Source: Macrosoma leucophasiata
Lineage: Eukaryota; Arthropoda; Insecta; Lepidoptera; Hedylidae
Reading direction: 5' to 3'
Length of the DNA: 64,000 nt
Assembly (NCBI GenBank): GCA_036365455.1
Contig: JAWQUS010000030.1
Location: forward strand, 19,798,001 to 19,862,000
The notes beneath the pieces are model-generated. The model saw nothing but the letters and a program-made list of their open reading frames with translations. It made no database searches and had not been told where the DNA came from. This document shows, piece by piece, positions 19,704 through 30,184 of this stretch (position 1 is its first letter; each line of letters starts with the position of its first letter). The position numbers and the translations under genes are program-made.

Positions 19704-20914
19704 GGTAGATGTATTTAACAAAACAAAAGACCTTGTGATTTATTCCTCTCTTATCTTAGATCTATTTAAGGCAGATGTGTGGCTCTCTCAGTTAGACATA
19801 AAAAATATAGCTATTAGTAAATTAGATTGTTTAAAAAAATCTAAAAACTGTTATACGACTGATTTAATGAAGTGTGATGTTATTGAAGAACTTCGGACAA
19901 AATACCGCGATTGGCATATGATTTTCACAGATGGATCAAAAAGCAAAGAGAAACAAGGAGCGGCGTATTTTGACCCGTTGTTAAGAAAGCATGATTGTTA
20001 TAGAGTTATAAATAAGGTTTGCATTATGACGCTGGAACTCATTGCTATTTCTAAAGCACTATTATATGCTGAAGGCCTTCATCAGGACAAAATCGTTATC
20101 TGCTCCGATAGTAAAAGTGCAATACAACATTTGGCTCGATGCGCCTCTGGACACAGAGGCGTACCGACAGCCTTCGATGTACTTGCACAGATCCTACAAT
20201 TTGAGTCGCGAAATGTAAAAGTGAAATTGCAATGGGTTCCGGCGCATATTGGCCTATGGGGCAACGAGGAGGCTGACAAATTAGCAAATGCTGCCTGCAT
20301 AAATGGAATAGAGTTTAATGTAGATCCGTGCTACTGTGAGGCTTTACCTCAGGTCAAAGTGGCTTGTCAAATGCAGTGGAAAGAATACTTTAATGAACGA
20401 TCAAAGACAAAAGGGATATGGTACAAAACAATCGTATGTGAGCCTCCTCCTATACCATGGTTTATTAATAGTAAATTAGGCAGGAATAATTTAAAATTAA
20501 TACTAAGGGTAAGGTCCGGTCATATTCCATCAGGAAAGTTTGCGTATCTGATGAAAAAAGTAAATTCGCCCAATTGTGAGATCTGTGGGAAAATTGAAGA
20601 CGTCTTCCATCTCTTGGTGGAATGTGAGCGGAACCGAATCGAAAGAGAACAATTTTTGAGTCGTTTTGGTATTAATAGGCTAGATGTGGGTTATGTTCAG
20701 GATATTCTGTGTAATCCTAATTCTGATGAAACTATGCACTTGTGTAGTCTATTGGAATGTCGCCAGTAAACTACACAATTGCATACCTATTGATTGTTCT
20801 TTTGATTTTTAGTATGTAAATGTGTGTTTTGTATACATTTTGATACAATGGGATTGTCGTGTCAAATTGACAAAAATCCCCAAATTAATAAAGATAAAAA
20901 AAAAAAAAAAAAAA
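19704..20914 (+). mobile_element. 5'-truncated LINE insertion with poly-A and target duplication
   Basis: ACTAGCCGGTT at 19693-19703 and 20915-20925 is an 11-bp target duplication. The insert ends in an A-run of about 20 after AATAAAGATAAA. The LINE is cut at its 5' end inside ORF2, as is usual when reverse transcription stops early. An intact frame and a clean duplication suggest a young event. Confidence 0.93.
19705..20769 (+). CDS. LINE ORF2 C-terminus: RNase H domain and zinc knuckle (partial)
   Basis: About 354 codons are open to the insertion edge; no natural start remains. RNase H residues read as Asp77 (FTDGS), Glu112, Asp136 (CSDSKS) and Asp192, with WVPAHIG before the last, counting from the first codon at 19702. 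A CX2CX7HX4C knuckle follows (Cys292, Cys295, His303, Cys308), as is common near the end of LINE ORF2 proteins. RNase H-bearing insect LINEs include the I-like clades; I cannot assign the clade. The endonuclease and reverse transcriptase parts were never inserted, so the copy cannot move itself. Confidence 0.9.
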   Translation, partial: VDVFNKTKDLVIYSSLILDLFKADVWLSQLDIKNIAISKLDCLKKSKNCYTTDLMKCDVIEELRTKYRDWHMIFTDGSKSKEKQGAAYFDPLLRKHDCYRVINKVCIMTLELIAISKALLYAEGLHQDKIVICSDSKSAIQHLARCASGHRGVPTAFDVLAQILQFESRNVKVKLQWVPAHIGLWGNEEADKLANAACINGIEFNVDPCYCEALPQVKVACQMQWKEYFNERSKTKGIWYKTIVCEPPPIPWFINSKLGRNNLKLILRVRSGHIPSGKFAYLMKKVNSPNCEICGKIEDVFHLLVECERNRIEREQFLSRFGINRLDVGYVQDILCNPNSDETMHLCSLLECRQ

Positions 20915-20925
20915 ACTAGCCGGTT

Positions 20926-21185
20926 ATTTTTTTAGAGTTCCATACCTCAAAAGAAAAAAAGGGGTTCTTATAAGATAACTCGTGCGTCTGTCTGTCTGTC
21001 AGTCTGTCACACAGAGTCGGTCATTGAGTTGAAATATGGTACCTGTATGCATAATGGTGAGTTTGCATTGATGAAACATTCACATAAAAACATGTTAAAA
21101 TGATAGGTTTGACAGCAGTGCGAACGCTAGCACCAACAAGACGTTCATCGCAATACATACTTTATGCGACGAGTTGCGAAACATC
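20926..21185 (-). repeat. Family K-like fragment
   Basis: TTTTTTAGAGTTCCATACCT, GGTTCTTATAAGATAACTCG and an oligo-TCTG run match the end of family K. It formed the target into which the LINE at 19704 inserted. Confidence 0.5.
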
Positions 21186-22510
21186 ACCATCTATACTTAT
21201 AATAAATCTGTAGAAGTGTAAATTCTATACATTAAAAATATTGAAAAAGTATATACAAGGGGATGTTATTAGATCGATACCGAACACAAATATGTGATTA
21301 GAAAAAAATTTGTCTGTCTGTCTGTTTGTTCAAGCATCACATAAAAACTACTGGTCCGTTTACAATGAAACTTGGTATGATCATATTTTAATCTTTGGCG
21401 CACAACACTGGGTACTTTTTATCCCGGAAAAATCAAAATCAGTTTGTCTGTGTGTTTGTGCACGCTAATATCAGAAACGGCTTATTCGATTTGCGGTTTT
21501 CTAATATATTGTAATAAATTTCACTTAACATCTAGTTTTAGTTTCATGTGAATCGGTTGAGATATAAAAAAGTTATGTTAATTTAAAGAATCGTATTGAA
21601 TATTTTTAAAGCTATTCTGTATCTTAGTTCTATCTTTTACGGAGTTTAGTACCTAATAGGTAAAAACGGACCCTACGGATAACTAATCATCCGCTGTCTG
21701 TCTGTCTCTCCGTCCGTCCGTCTATCTGTAACCAGGCTGTATCTCATAAATAGTGATAGCTAGAAAGCTAACATTTTCACAAATTATGTATTTCTATTAC
21801 CGCTATAATGTAGACGCTTAAAATTTTCACAGATTTTTTAGGTCTTATGTTGTATTGTAGCTTCCATAATAAATCTATATACATACATACATACACACAA
21901 ATAAATACAATTGGAGTGTCTGCTTGTAATATAAAAATAACCGCTTTTTACTTAATGCATATGTATACACGGTACATATACCAAAACAACATTTTTTACA
22001 ATTTTTGTCTGTCTGTCTGTCTGTCTGTTTGGCGGCACTAATCTTGGGAACAGCTTGACCGATTTTGACGGAACTTTCACTGGCAGATAGCTGATGTGAT
22101 AAGGAGTAACTTAGGCTACTTTTGTCTCCATACATCCATCCATCCATACATACCTACATACAAATAAGTAGAATTGAAGTGTATCCGACTTTGACGGGAC
22201 TTCCATGGGTAGGTAGCTGATGTAACAAGGAGTAACTTAGGCTACTTTTATCTCTATACATCCATACATACATACCTACATACAAATAAGGAGAATTGGA
22301 GTGTCTTCGACTTTGACGGGACTTTCACTGGCAGATAGCTGATGTGATAAGGAGTAACTTAGGCTACTTTTATCTCCATACAACCATACATACATACCTA
22401 CATACAAATAAACAGAATATGAGTGTCTCCGCTTTTGACGGGACTTTCACTGGCAGATGGCTAATGTAATAAGGAGTAACTTCAGCTACTTTTATACTAG
22501 CTGCGCCCAC
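21186..22510 (-). repeat. Arm 2 of the giant inverted repeat (family N)
   Basis: It is the reverse complement of 15960-17410 in block order: CTATACTTATAATAAATCTG, GGGATGTTATTAGATCGATA, CAACACTGGGTACTTTTTAT, TTGTAGCTTCCATAAT, then the tandem array of about four units with TTTATCTCCATACA. Arm identity is imperfect (small indels, single changes). Confidence 0.8.
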
Positions 22511-22585
22511 GACTTCGTCCGGGTAGATACTGAACAATCATACTTTTTCTCACGTAGACGAAGTCGCGGGCACAGCTAGTGTTTA
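22495..22585. repeat. TAGCTGTGCCCGCGAC hairpin
   Basis: ACTAGCTGCGCCCACGACTT and its near-complement ending GGGCACAGCTAGT form a hairpin with a stem of about 30 bp and some mismatches. Confidence 0.7.
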
Positions 22586-22906
22586 ATGTTTTTGGTGCAA
22601 ACTAGGGGTAACAGTAACTCAAACATGCTACGTGCATTTTTGAGTTAATTTATTATGATATTAATATGATGATAGTGATGATTTTTATGTAGAGGGACCA
22701 CTTTTACATTGACGTGACTAATATGTGCCTATACGTATTCGAATGTTAACCTTTTTTACCTTTTTTACGTGCCGGAAATTGCAGGGCCGTACATTATTGA
22801 CTATGACTATTTTTTTATTGGTTATTCTAAAAAGTATTGGATGAATACTATTTGTGTTTTAAACATATACTTACCAACCAATTTTTTTTCCCAGTTATAA
22901 CTATAA

Positions 22907-23055
22907 TAGAGACATAACAACTTAGGTCTCAGGGATGGCAACGCATCTGCATTTTGACCTCTGGCTTTTATGTAAATCTCTATAAGCTGCAGTCATCACT
23001 TAATATCAATGTGAGCTGCATGCTTGTTTGCCATCTTCATAACATTAAAAAAGTA
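22907..23055 (+). repeat. Family A 3' half, diverged
   Basis: ACAACTTAGGTCTCAGGGAT, TGCATTTTGACCTCTGGC and CTGCAGTCATCACTTAATAT are followed by an A-run. A short minus piece of the same family, GTGCCGGAAATTGCAGGG, lies near 22770. Confidence 0.75.
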
Positions 23056-23286
23056 CTGAAGCCTCCAGGGCAGTTAATATGTATCTACATAAAAAATAGA
23101 AAACAGACAGTTCAAGTTGATCTTTAATTCCCCGTCGGAAATCGGTATCGGCTAAGCTAAAATTTATGAACGCGCGCTCACACCAATCCTAATTTATATG
23201 ATTTCAATTTATAGCTTCATTTATTTCCTATCGACTTTGTGTTACTTATTGGTTTAGTTTTTTTATCTCTGTCAGTATACATACCT

Positions 23287-23393
23287 AGTGGTAGCAGGCC
23301 ACTACTAATACGTTGGGGTCCTGAGTTCGATTCCCGGGTCGGGAGTTATCGGAGATAACTGCGAAAAATCCTTTATCTATGGTTCTATTGGGA
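23287..23393 (+). mobile_element. Family B SINE head fragment
   Basis: TAGTGGTAGC and GAGTTCGATTCC are preserved; the body stops after ATTGGGA. Confidence 0.75.
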
Positions 23394-24039
23394 GCTAAAA
23401 TGGCATGAGTTTATATTACGATAGACTAACACCCATATTCTTAGTCAAAATCTCGACCTTAACTCAACCTTACTCAAGGGAATTGGTATTCTAAGTTGTA
23501 ACTAATAACGTCAACTTGACATTCTGCCTCCGTTTGAGGTAAGAAAGCAATTGTCAAACTCCAAGGTACCTCACGACGTGCTCACGACCTACCTTGAAGT
23601 TTCGAGGAATATTTACATTTACCCCTTATTCTTTGGCTCAATAAGTGTTTCGTGTCGAAACTGTCTGGAAAAATAATAAAATAGGTACCATATTTTTCAA
23701 TAAAAATTGATTTTCAAGACTTTGTAAGCCAAACTAATTTCTGTAGCATTGAAATGTCTGAAGGTTGACAGACAAGCAAACGGGCCACCTGATGGAAAGT
23801 GGTCACCGTCGCCTATGAACATTTGCAACACTAGGGGTGCGACCGCCTATCGACATTGCTATTGTCGTTGTCATTGCTGTCAACTTCAACATGTCGATTT
23901 TTACTTTAACTTAATAACAATAATTAAAATAATCTACCATTATCGCTTGTTTCTCACCTACGAAAGCAAGAAAAACAATCAGATTATCACTACTGCTTCT
24001 AAAGGAGCTACAAATCGACATGAAAATTTGACAGCAATG

Positions 24040-24296
24040 ACATAGGTGATGAATGTTAACATCCTGGTCGTTTAGCTGTTTATTTGTATCTGAATATATT
24101 TATATAGGTATAATATACACCTACGTACAATATGTTTAATAATACAGTATGGTGGATGGATGGATGGATATTCGCATTATCATAATTATATCTTGGATGT
24201 GTTTTTAGCAAGGATGGTAGGTACACCACTGACATAGAGAGAAGAGTGCTTGCATTGCGTGAATGGAGCGTTGGGTAAGCTGCTAGAATCGAAAAT
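24040..24296 (+). mobile_element. Inverted LINE fragment inside the MITE
   Basis: The segment is nearly the reverse complement of 25652-25910. The direct repeat GACATGAAAATTTGACAGCA flanks it at about 24018 and 24297, as if the target was duplicated. It carries the sequence coding the FSKDG stretch of the LINE at 25148 plus non-coding flank. Confidence 0.65.
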
Positions 24297-24322
24297 GACA
24301 TGAAAATTTGACAGCAATTTTT

Positions 24323-24617
24323 ACTGGTGGTAGAGCTCCAGTGACGGAGCTCGCGGGCGTAGGCACCACCGCATTACCTAATATACTTGCCGCTAAATGG
24401 TAGTGTTCAACACTATCGTGTTCCGGTCAGGTGGTAATGTACGGCCCTGTAATTTCCGGCACAGAGGCATAAGACCTTAGGCCTCAGGAGTGGTAACGCA
24501 TCTGCATTTTGACCTTGGTCTTTGTGTGGGTGTCTATAGGCTGCAGTCATCACTTAACATCAATGTGAACTGCATGCTTGTTTACCACTTCCATTACATA
24601 AAAAAAAAAAAAAAAAA
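24323..24617 (+). repeat. Family A, full copy
   Basis: Canonical ACTGGTGGTAGAGCTCCAGT start and an A-run of about 18. It is the youngest layer of the nest. Confidence 0.88.
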
Positions 24618-24829
24618 GCAATGACAACAACAATAGCAATGTCGGTAGGCGGTCCCACCCCAGGGGAGTTGCCAACGCGCTGCCAGCCCTGTAGGACTCT
24701 TTTGACGCTATTTTTAAGAGCCCCATATTGGAGAACCGAGAGAACACCTCAGAGGGAAGTTCGTTCCACAATCTATTATATACAAATAATAAAACAGTAA
24801 AATCCGCGTGTCTGTACATTGTATATATT

Positions 24830-25140
24830 TACGAAAAACCAATTGGGGGCGATGTTAAAATAGTATTAGAATACTTTTCAATGATTTCTAAATTTTTTGT
24901 CTGTCTGTTTGTCCCTTTGTCCAGGCTAATCTCCGAAGATACTGGATGGATTCGAATGAAACTTTTTCTGGTGTATAGATACTAAGCCTGGCCAACATTT
25001 AGGCTACTTTTTACTGCGGGAAAATCACTCATTCCCACGGGAATCTCTACATTTAGTTTCATTTTCCTATACGTCCGAATCTATCAAACTTCAAAAAATC
25101 TTTGACACATTATTTCATTGTGTCAGCTAGTTTACAATAT
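24830..25140 (+). repeat. Dispersed repeat with oligo-TCTG
   Basis: ACCAATTGGGGGCGATGTTA, TTTGTCTGTCTGTTTGTC, a GAATGAAACTTTTTCTGG block and TGTGTCAGCTAGTTTA follow the pattern of lepidopteran repeats ending in AGCTAGT. No gene seen. Confidence 0.5.
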
Positions 25141-25147
25141 AATTCTG

Positions 25148-25910
25148 TATCTTCACGCCAGGTCCCTAACGGGGTAGGCAGAGAGTGTAGAGCGCCAGAT
25201 ATCCCGGTCCTGACAAACCTCTCGTGCTTCGTCTACCTTCATCATTCCTATTCCTAAGACTTTTGACCCCACCATCAGACAGAACTCGACCTATTTGGTC
25301 ATGGTAGGTCAGTCTTGGTCTTCCTGAGCCCCTGCAACCATCCAACTTCGCATTTAATATCTGTTTAGTCATTCGCTCATTCGACATTCTTTCTATATGC
25401 CCGAACCATCGGAGCATGCCTTTTTTCATTTTTACACCGATACTATCATTCACACAAAGCCTCTTTCTTACATCTTCGTTACGAACGCGATCGGTGAGTG
25501 ATACACCGCAGATCTTGCGCAAAGATCTCATCTCGACCGCGTTCAACTTACTTTCATGCTCTTTCCTGCATACCCAGCTCTCGCTTCCATATAAAAGCGT
25601 TGGAGTAAGTACAACATTATGTACGGCTAGCCGAGCCCGCTGGCTGAGATGTTTCGATTCTAGCAGCTTACCCAACGCTCCATTCACGCAATTCCTTGCA
25701 AGCACTCTTCTCTCTATGTCAGTGGTGAACTGCCATCCTTGCTAAAAACACACCCAAGATATAATTATGATAATGCGAATATCCATCCATCCATCCACCA
25801 TACTGTATTATTAAACATATTGTACGTAGGTGTATATTATACCTATATAAATATATTCAGATACAAATAAACAGCTAAACGACCAGGATGTTAACATTCA
25901 TCACCTATAT
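25148..25910 (-). pseudogene. LINE ORF2 C-terminal fragment
   Basis: The minus frame 25705-25166 (179 codons) contains LYGSESWVCRKEHESKLNAV, SLRKICGVSLTDRVRNEDVR and LRWFGHIERM, the conserved region downstream of the RT palm in RTE/jockey-type LINEs. Upstream in another frame are VFSKDGSS-type residues, so at least one frame break exists. The 3' end is CTTCACGCCAGGTCCCTAAC in plus orientation, matching 35240. No palm motif remains. Confidence 0.85.
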
Positions 25911-26229
25911 TTTGTTCAAATTTATTTTAATGATGAAGCTATCATTAAAATGAACGTTTTTAGTACATTTACGCCTTAAAACTACCTGGAGATAGTTGTT
26001 TCGGCAACAAGATCCGCCTACGGTTATCTAATCTCCATATCTATACCTTTATATCGAGCATTTATAAAAATCTTGCATAATATATCTTCTATAAAACTTA
26101 CTCTTCTTTAAAAATAAAAATTAATCGCTAAATGTTGCTAAGCGCAAAATTCGAGAACGGCTCTACCGCTTTCTATTTTTCAAATATTTCCTTTAATAAT
26201 TTCGAAATTAATTGGTTTAAAAAGGAAAA

Positions 26230-26531
26230 TCATTACGGGCGCGGTCGGGTGAGTGTGTGATGGGTGACCGCTAGGGGCAAATTAAAATGCGCGTTTCCGT
26301 GCATCGGAGGGCACGTTCAGCCGTCGGTCCCGGTTGCTATCGTCCTTAAACCTTGTCGAAGGCCTTATAGCCGGTTTGAAAACATCCGACAGCGGGTTGG
26401 CCACTAACCCGTATCCACCAATCCGTTTTGGAGCACAGTGGTGGAGTAAGCTCCAGGCCTCCCCCCAAAAAGGGGAGAGACTCGTGTACAGCAGTGGAAC
26501 GTACAATGGGTTGCCATTATTATTATTATAT
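26230..26531 (+). mobile_element. Family D SINE, 5'-truncated
   Basis: The copy runs from ACGGGCGCGGTCGGGTGAGT to GGGTTGCCATTATTATTATT. TTAAAAAGGAAAA at about 26217-26229 and 26532-26545 is a 13-bp target duplication. Confidence 0.88.
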
Positions 26532-26545
26532 TATTAAAAAGGAAA

Positions 26546-26680
26546 AGAGAAATTCGACGCTCGCATGTGAAGCTTCGCTAGCTTAGTGGTAAAGCGACTG
26601 GACTGGTCTGAGGGCACAGGTGAGATCCCCGTAGTCAATTTTTCTTTCCATTTACTTTAATTTCTTAAGTAAGTACCTAA
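26546..26680 (+). mobile_element. Family E SINE fragment
   Basis: The tRNA-like segment GCTTCGCTAGCTTAGTGG, then a degraded B-box region and TCAATTTTTCTTTCCATTTA. It is decayed relative to 2742-2846. Confidence 0.65.
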
Positions 26681-26705
26681 TCAAAACGATAATATATAAA
26701 ATATG

Positions 26706-26930
26706 TTTTTTTATGTAATGAAGGTGGCAAACAAGCATGCAGTTCACATTGATGTTAAGTGATGACTGCAGCCTTTAGACACCCACACAAAGACCAGAGG
26801 TCAAAGTGCAGATGCGTTTCCACCCCTGAGACCTTAGAGTTATTATGTCTCTGTATTAGTTATTACGGAGCCATATATTACTATGTAATTGGAACAGATA
26901 GTGCTGAACACTACCATTTAGCGGCAGATT
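26706..26930 (-). repeat. Family A, variant subfamily
   Basis: It has CCACCCCTGAGACCTTAG in place of the usual CCACTCCTGAGGCCTAAG and ends at GCGGCAGATT, where the plus copy at 26932 begins. Together they form an inverted pair. Confidence 0.8.
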
Positions 26931-26931
26931 T

Positions 26932-27221
26932 ACTGGCGGTAGAGCTCCAGTGACGGAGCTCGCGGGCGTAGGCACCACCGCATTACCTAATATACTTGCC
27001 GCTAAATGGTAGTGTTCTACACTATCGTGTTCCGGTCAGGTGGTAATGTACGGCCCTGTAATTTCCGGCACAGAGGCATAAGACCTTAGGCCTCAGGAGT
27101 GGTAACGCATCTGCATTTTGACCTTGGTCTTTGTGTGGGTGTCTATAGACTGCAGTCATCACTTAACATCAATGTGAACTGCATGCTAGTTTACCACTTC
27201 CATTACATAAAAAAAAAAAAG
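26932..27221 (+). repeat. Family A, full copy
   Basis: The start reads ACTGGCGGTAGAGCTCCAGT (one change); the end is an A-run. Confidence 0.88.
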
Positions 27222-27223
27222 AT

Positions 27224-27286
27224 ATATTAAGTAATGCGGTGGTGCCTACGCCCTCGAGCTTCACACTGCAACTCTACCAGTAAATA
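27224..27286 (-). repeat. Family A 5' fragment, CTCGAGCTTC variant
   Basis: GGTGGTGCCTACGCCCTCGA and CACTGCAACTCTACCAGTAA identify the variant subfamily seen at 63720. Confidence 0.75.
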
Positions 27287-27568
27287 AACATTAAAACCAA
27301 ACTCTTTTGTCGCTAAAAACTCGCGACCAATTAAACCAACGTTAATCTAGATCTCCATCAGCGTTATCTGAGTGAAAGTGTTACGCACAATACAACGAGT
27401 TCACATGTACAAGTATTCATGTTAAATGGGAGCTAACTGGTCCCTGGGAATCTCGAGTTACAGGTTAACATATAGAACGTACGGTTAACCTTATTTGTAC
27501 ATGGGTAGCGTTAGCTGTGTGTCTATTGACTGTGATACAGCTAGAGTCGTATCCATGTTTTAATACAC

Positions 27569-27793
27569 TTTTTTATGTAATGAAGGTGGCAAACAAGCGT
27601 GCAGTTCACATTGATGTTAAGTGCTGACTGCAGCCTTTAGGTACCCACACAAAGACCAGAGGTCAAAATGCAGATGCCACCCCTGAGACTTTAGTTGTTA
27701 TGTCTCTGTGATAGTCATTAGGTACTCGGCCATACATTACCATCTAAACAGAATACGATAGTGCTGAACACTACCATTTGGCGGCAGACAGAT
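27569..27793 (-). repeat. Family A, variant subfamily
   Basis: GTGGCAAACAAGCGTGCAGT through CACTACCATTTGGCGGCAGA; the 5' third is absent. Confidence 0.78.
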
Positions 27794-27984
27794 CGGATAA
27801 TGTTGATGGACTTACGTGTTAATTTGTTGGGCGTATTTGGGTGTGAGGTGAGGACACATATTTCACAAACGGATCCCTTCATCGAAAAAGGTTTTCTGAA
27901 ACTCACAATATCTTTAAAAAACCTATACGACTTCCCTGTCCGCACAATGAGGCTACTTTTTGTGTATGTGTAACTACCAGCTTA

Positions 27985-28135
27985 TAATCCTCGAAGGGGT
28001 AGGCCGGTTACGTTTTGGCCCATGTAACAATTGGCGAGCCTGTTGTCATCGCCGGGCACATTACCAAACGCCGAGGTACTGGGAAACTTCTAGAAAATGG
28101 AAATATACCAATAGAACCAGAGATATTTAATGGAT
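27985..28135 (-). mobile_element. Family B SINE body, head lost
   Basis: CTCGAAGGGGTAGGCCGGTT, TGTCATCGCCGGGCACATTA and GAAACTTCTAGAAAATGG give the 3' half on the minus strand. Confidence 0.7.
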
Positions 28136-28142
28136 TTCACGC

Positions 28143-28275
28143 CTACACATATTAATTTGTTTCGGGTCTGGGTGTTTGTGTATGTTTTGTTTGTATACAA
28201 CGGCACCCACGACACAGGTTTATACCTACTGTACTGTTCTGTGAAGCTGTGAGTGTAAGAGTGTAAGCGTAAGTA
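28143..28275 (+). mobile_element. Family C SINE, 3' part
   Basis: TTTGTTTCGGGTCTGGGTGT, CAACGGCACCCACGACACAG and GTGAGTGTAAGAGTGTAAGC match the body of copies at 38127, 60620 and 61682. The tRNA head is missing. Confidence 0.75.
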
Positions 28276-28599
28276 AAACCTACTGCTGTATCAAAAGTAA
28301 TTTTAAAATAGAATAGACATGAAGAATTTGTTAGGTGTATGATGATAAGTCCCAGTAAAGCGAGAGCACGATTACGATTTCAGTTCTTAGTGTCACGGAG
28401 TAAATGATTGGTGTTCTGGCGTGCGACACCGGTCACGACTGGTGTCAAGTGGACAGAGACAAATCTTTGGAAACAGGAACTCTAAACTAACTTTTTCCTT
28501 CGACTTCGTCGCTCAGAAATTCCTTGCACGAAGCATTTTCGGGTATAGGAATAAATCCTTAATCTATATACCAACATCATCTCTCCAATCATCATTCCA

Positions 28600-28855
28600 A
28601 ACAAAAAATGTCCACTGGTGGACGGCTTTGTCGCCAAAGACGCCCACAACATTATTGTGCGACATTTCAGAGAGAATATGTCATAATCGCCACGCTTGGA
28701 ATGCGGATAGGTGATCGCAGTGGCGGTAGTTAACGCGGGACGCTGCTGCCCATCCCGCGTTATTGTTTTGAAAGCCATTCTTCGGTTGACTGACTGCATT
28801 AGCGGAAAGAAATCCTCCACTAGTTGGCGGTGGATTGTAACGTCCCGAATCCCTG
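28600..28855. repeat. Family L repeat, copy 1
   Basis: ATCGCCACGCTTGGAATGCG, GATCGCAGTGGCGGTAGTTA and TTCGGTTGACTGACTGCATT recur at 39640-39840. It looks like a retroelement 3' region; the coding frame on the minus strand shows no domain. Confidence 0.6.
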
Positions 28856-28909
28856 AACTAAATAGTTTAGTATTAAATTAGTGATAGATACAATAAAGAT
28901 AAATCAATG

Positions 28910-29065
28910 TAAGGAAGGTGGCAAACAGGCATGCAGCTCACATTGATGTTAAGTGATGACTGCAGCCTATAGACATCTACATAAAACCAAAGGTCAAAAT
29001 GCAGATGCGTTGCCACCCCTGAGACCTAAGGTGTCATCTCTGTGATAGTTTTTACGGGGACATAC
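28910..29065 (-). repeat. Family A, variant subfamily, 3' half
   Basis: GTGGCAAACAGGCATGCAGC through CCACCCCTGAGACCTAAGGT. Confidence 0.75.
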
Positions 29066-29124
29066 AACACTCTTCCGCTATTGACTGAGTGAATTACACA
29101 ACCGAAACTACTGACAAAGGTATT

Positions 29125-29394
29125 TTTTTTATTTTATGGAAGTGGCAAACAAGCATGCAGTTCACATCGATGTTAAGTGATGACTGCAGCCTATAGACAC
29201 CCACAAAAAGACCAAGGTCAAAATGCACATGCGTTAACACTCCTGAGGCCTAAGGTGTTATGCCTCTGTACCGGATATAACAGGGCCGTACATTATTACC
29301 TGACCGGAACACGATAGTGCTGAACACTATCATTTAGCGTCAAGTATATTAGGTAATACAGTGGTACCGCGAGCTCCGTCACTGGAGCTCTACC
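29125..29394 (-). repeat. Family A, nearly full
   Basis: It ends at GGAGCTCTACCA with the last few bases of the 5' end missing. A short deletion shortens the CGCCCG region. Confidence 0.85.
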
Positions 29395-29711
29395 ATAATT
29401 TAAATTATATATTTATATATAGTATTCTTGTAGATTTACGCGCCAGATTCGGCGGGGCATGTAAATGGGTGCGGTATAAATCACCCGCGATATGCCGATG
29501 CTATCGTCCGCCACGACCCTTCTCTATTGCTTTCACTCACGAAAGGCTGACGCAGTAACAACTCATTACTACTAAACTCCATCCATTATTTATGCAGAAG
29601 ACTGCAAAATAATTGCAAAAGAAAATTTGATGCTGCATTACCGCTAAATGGTATATAGACGTTTTTAGATCATTGTAGCGCTGTGCTAATAACAGCGCTA
29701 CCATGATCTAA

Positions 29712-29997
29712 AATGTGACTTCACGCCTGTAATTCCTAAAGGGATAGGGAGAGCTAAACGCATGCATTCAAGCATACATGCAAACACCCACGCTTCGCCG
29801 GTTACGTTTTGGACTATGAAACAGGTGGCGAATCTGTTGACATCTACGCGCATATTACCAAGCTTCCAGGTATTGCGAAACTAAACAGAACCCTATTGGG
29901 ATTTTTCCATTTTCTGGAGATAAAGGATTTCACACCGTTATCTCTGACAGCCTCCAACTTGGCCTCCTACTACCACTAGGCTACTGAAGCAGTTAAG
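29712..29997 (-). mobile_element. Family B SINE, diverged
   Basis: CTTCACGCCTGTAATTCCTA to CCTAGGCTACTGAAGCAGTT. The head is damaged around the B box. Confidence 0.78.
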
Positions 29998-30184
29998 TTA
30001 TCTAATAAAACGGTAAAATATGGCATTCGTCATAATGGGCACAGGAAAAAAAAAATGCTGGGCTTCCAAAGTAATACGTAGTACCTCTTTGTACTTTGTA
30101 CCTATCGGCTTTGAAACGTCTGGTTTTTACGCAGATGTCTAAAGGCTGCAGTATTCTTACTTTTTATAAGTTTTCGAAACCCTT

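Larger units (their letters stand above)
23846..24661. mobile_element. MITE nested in the LINE tail and itself interrupted
   Basis: TGCGACCGCCTATCGACATT on the left and its near reverse complement AATGTCGGTAGGCGGTCCCA on the right are terminal inverted repeats continuing for about 50 bp. The flanks suggest an 8-bp duplication (ACTAGGGG and CCCAGGGG against an original ACCAGGGG), tentative because of mismatches. Two further insertions lie in its right arm. Confidence 0.65.
23763..24790 (-). pseudogene. LINE tail fragment, heavily interrupted
   Basis: The minus strand at about 24640-24800 encodes NRLWNELPSEVF, a motif near the C-terminus of many insect LINE RT proteins. The 3' side resumes at 23763-23845 (ACAGACAAGCAAACGGGCCA). 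The join is visible by comparison with 46786-46872, where CAACACCAGGGGAGTTGCCA is uninterrupted. Everything from about 23846 to 24661 was inserted later. Confidence 0.7.

Noticed and set aside
25416..25745. 109-codon plus frame
   Set aside because: Antisense to the LINE C-terminal frame.
28421..28820. Overlapping plus and minus frames of about 100 codons
   Set aside because: They coincide with family L repeat sequence; the residues do not match a LINE or host motif that I can name.
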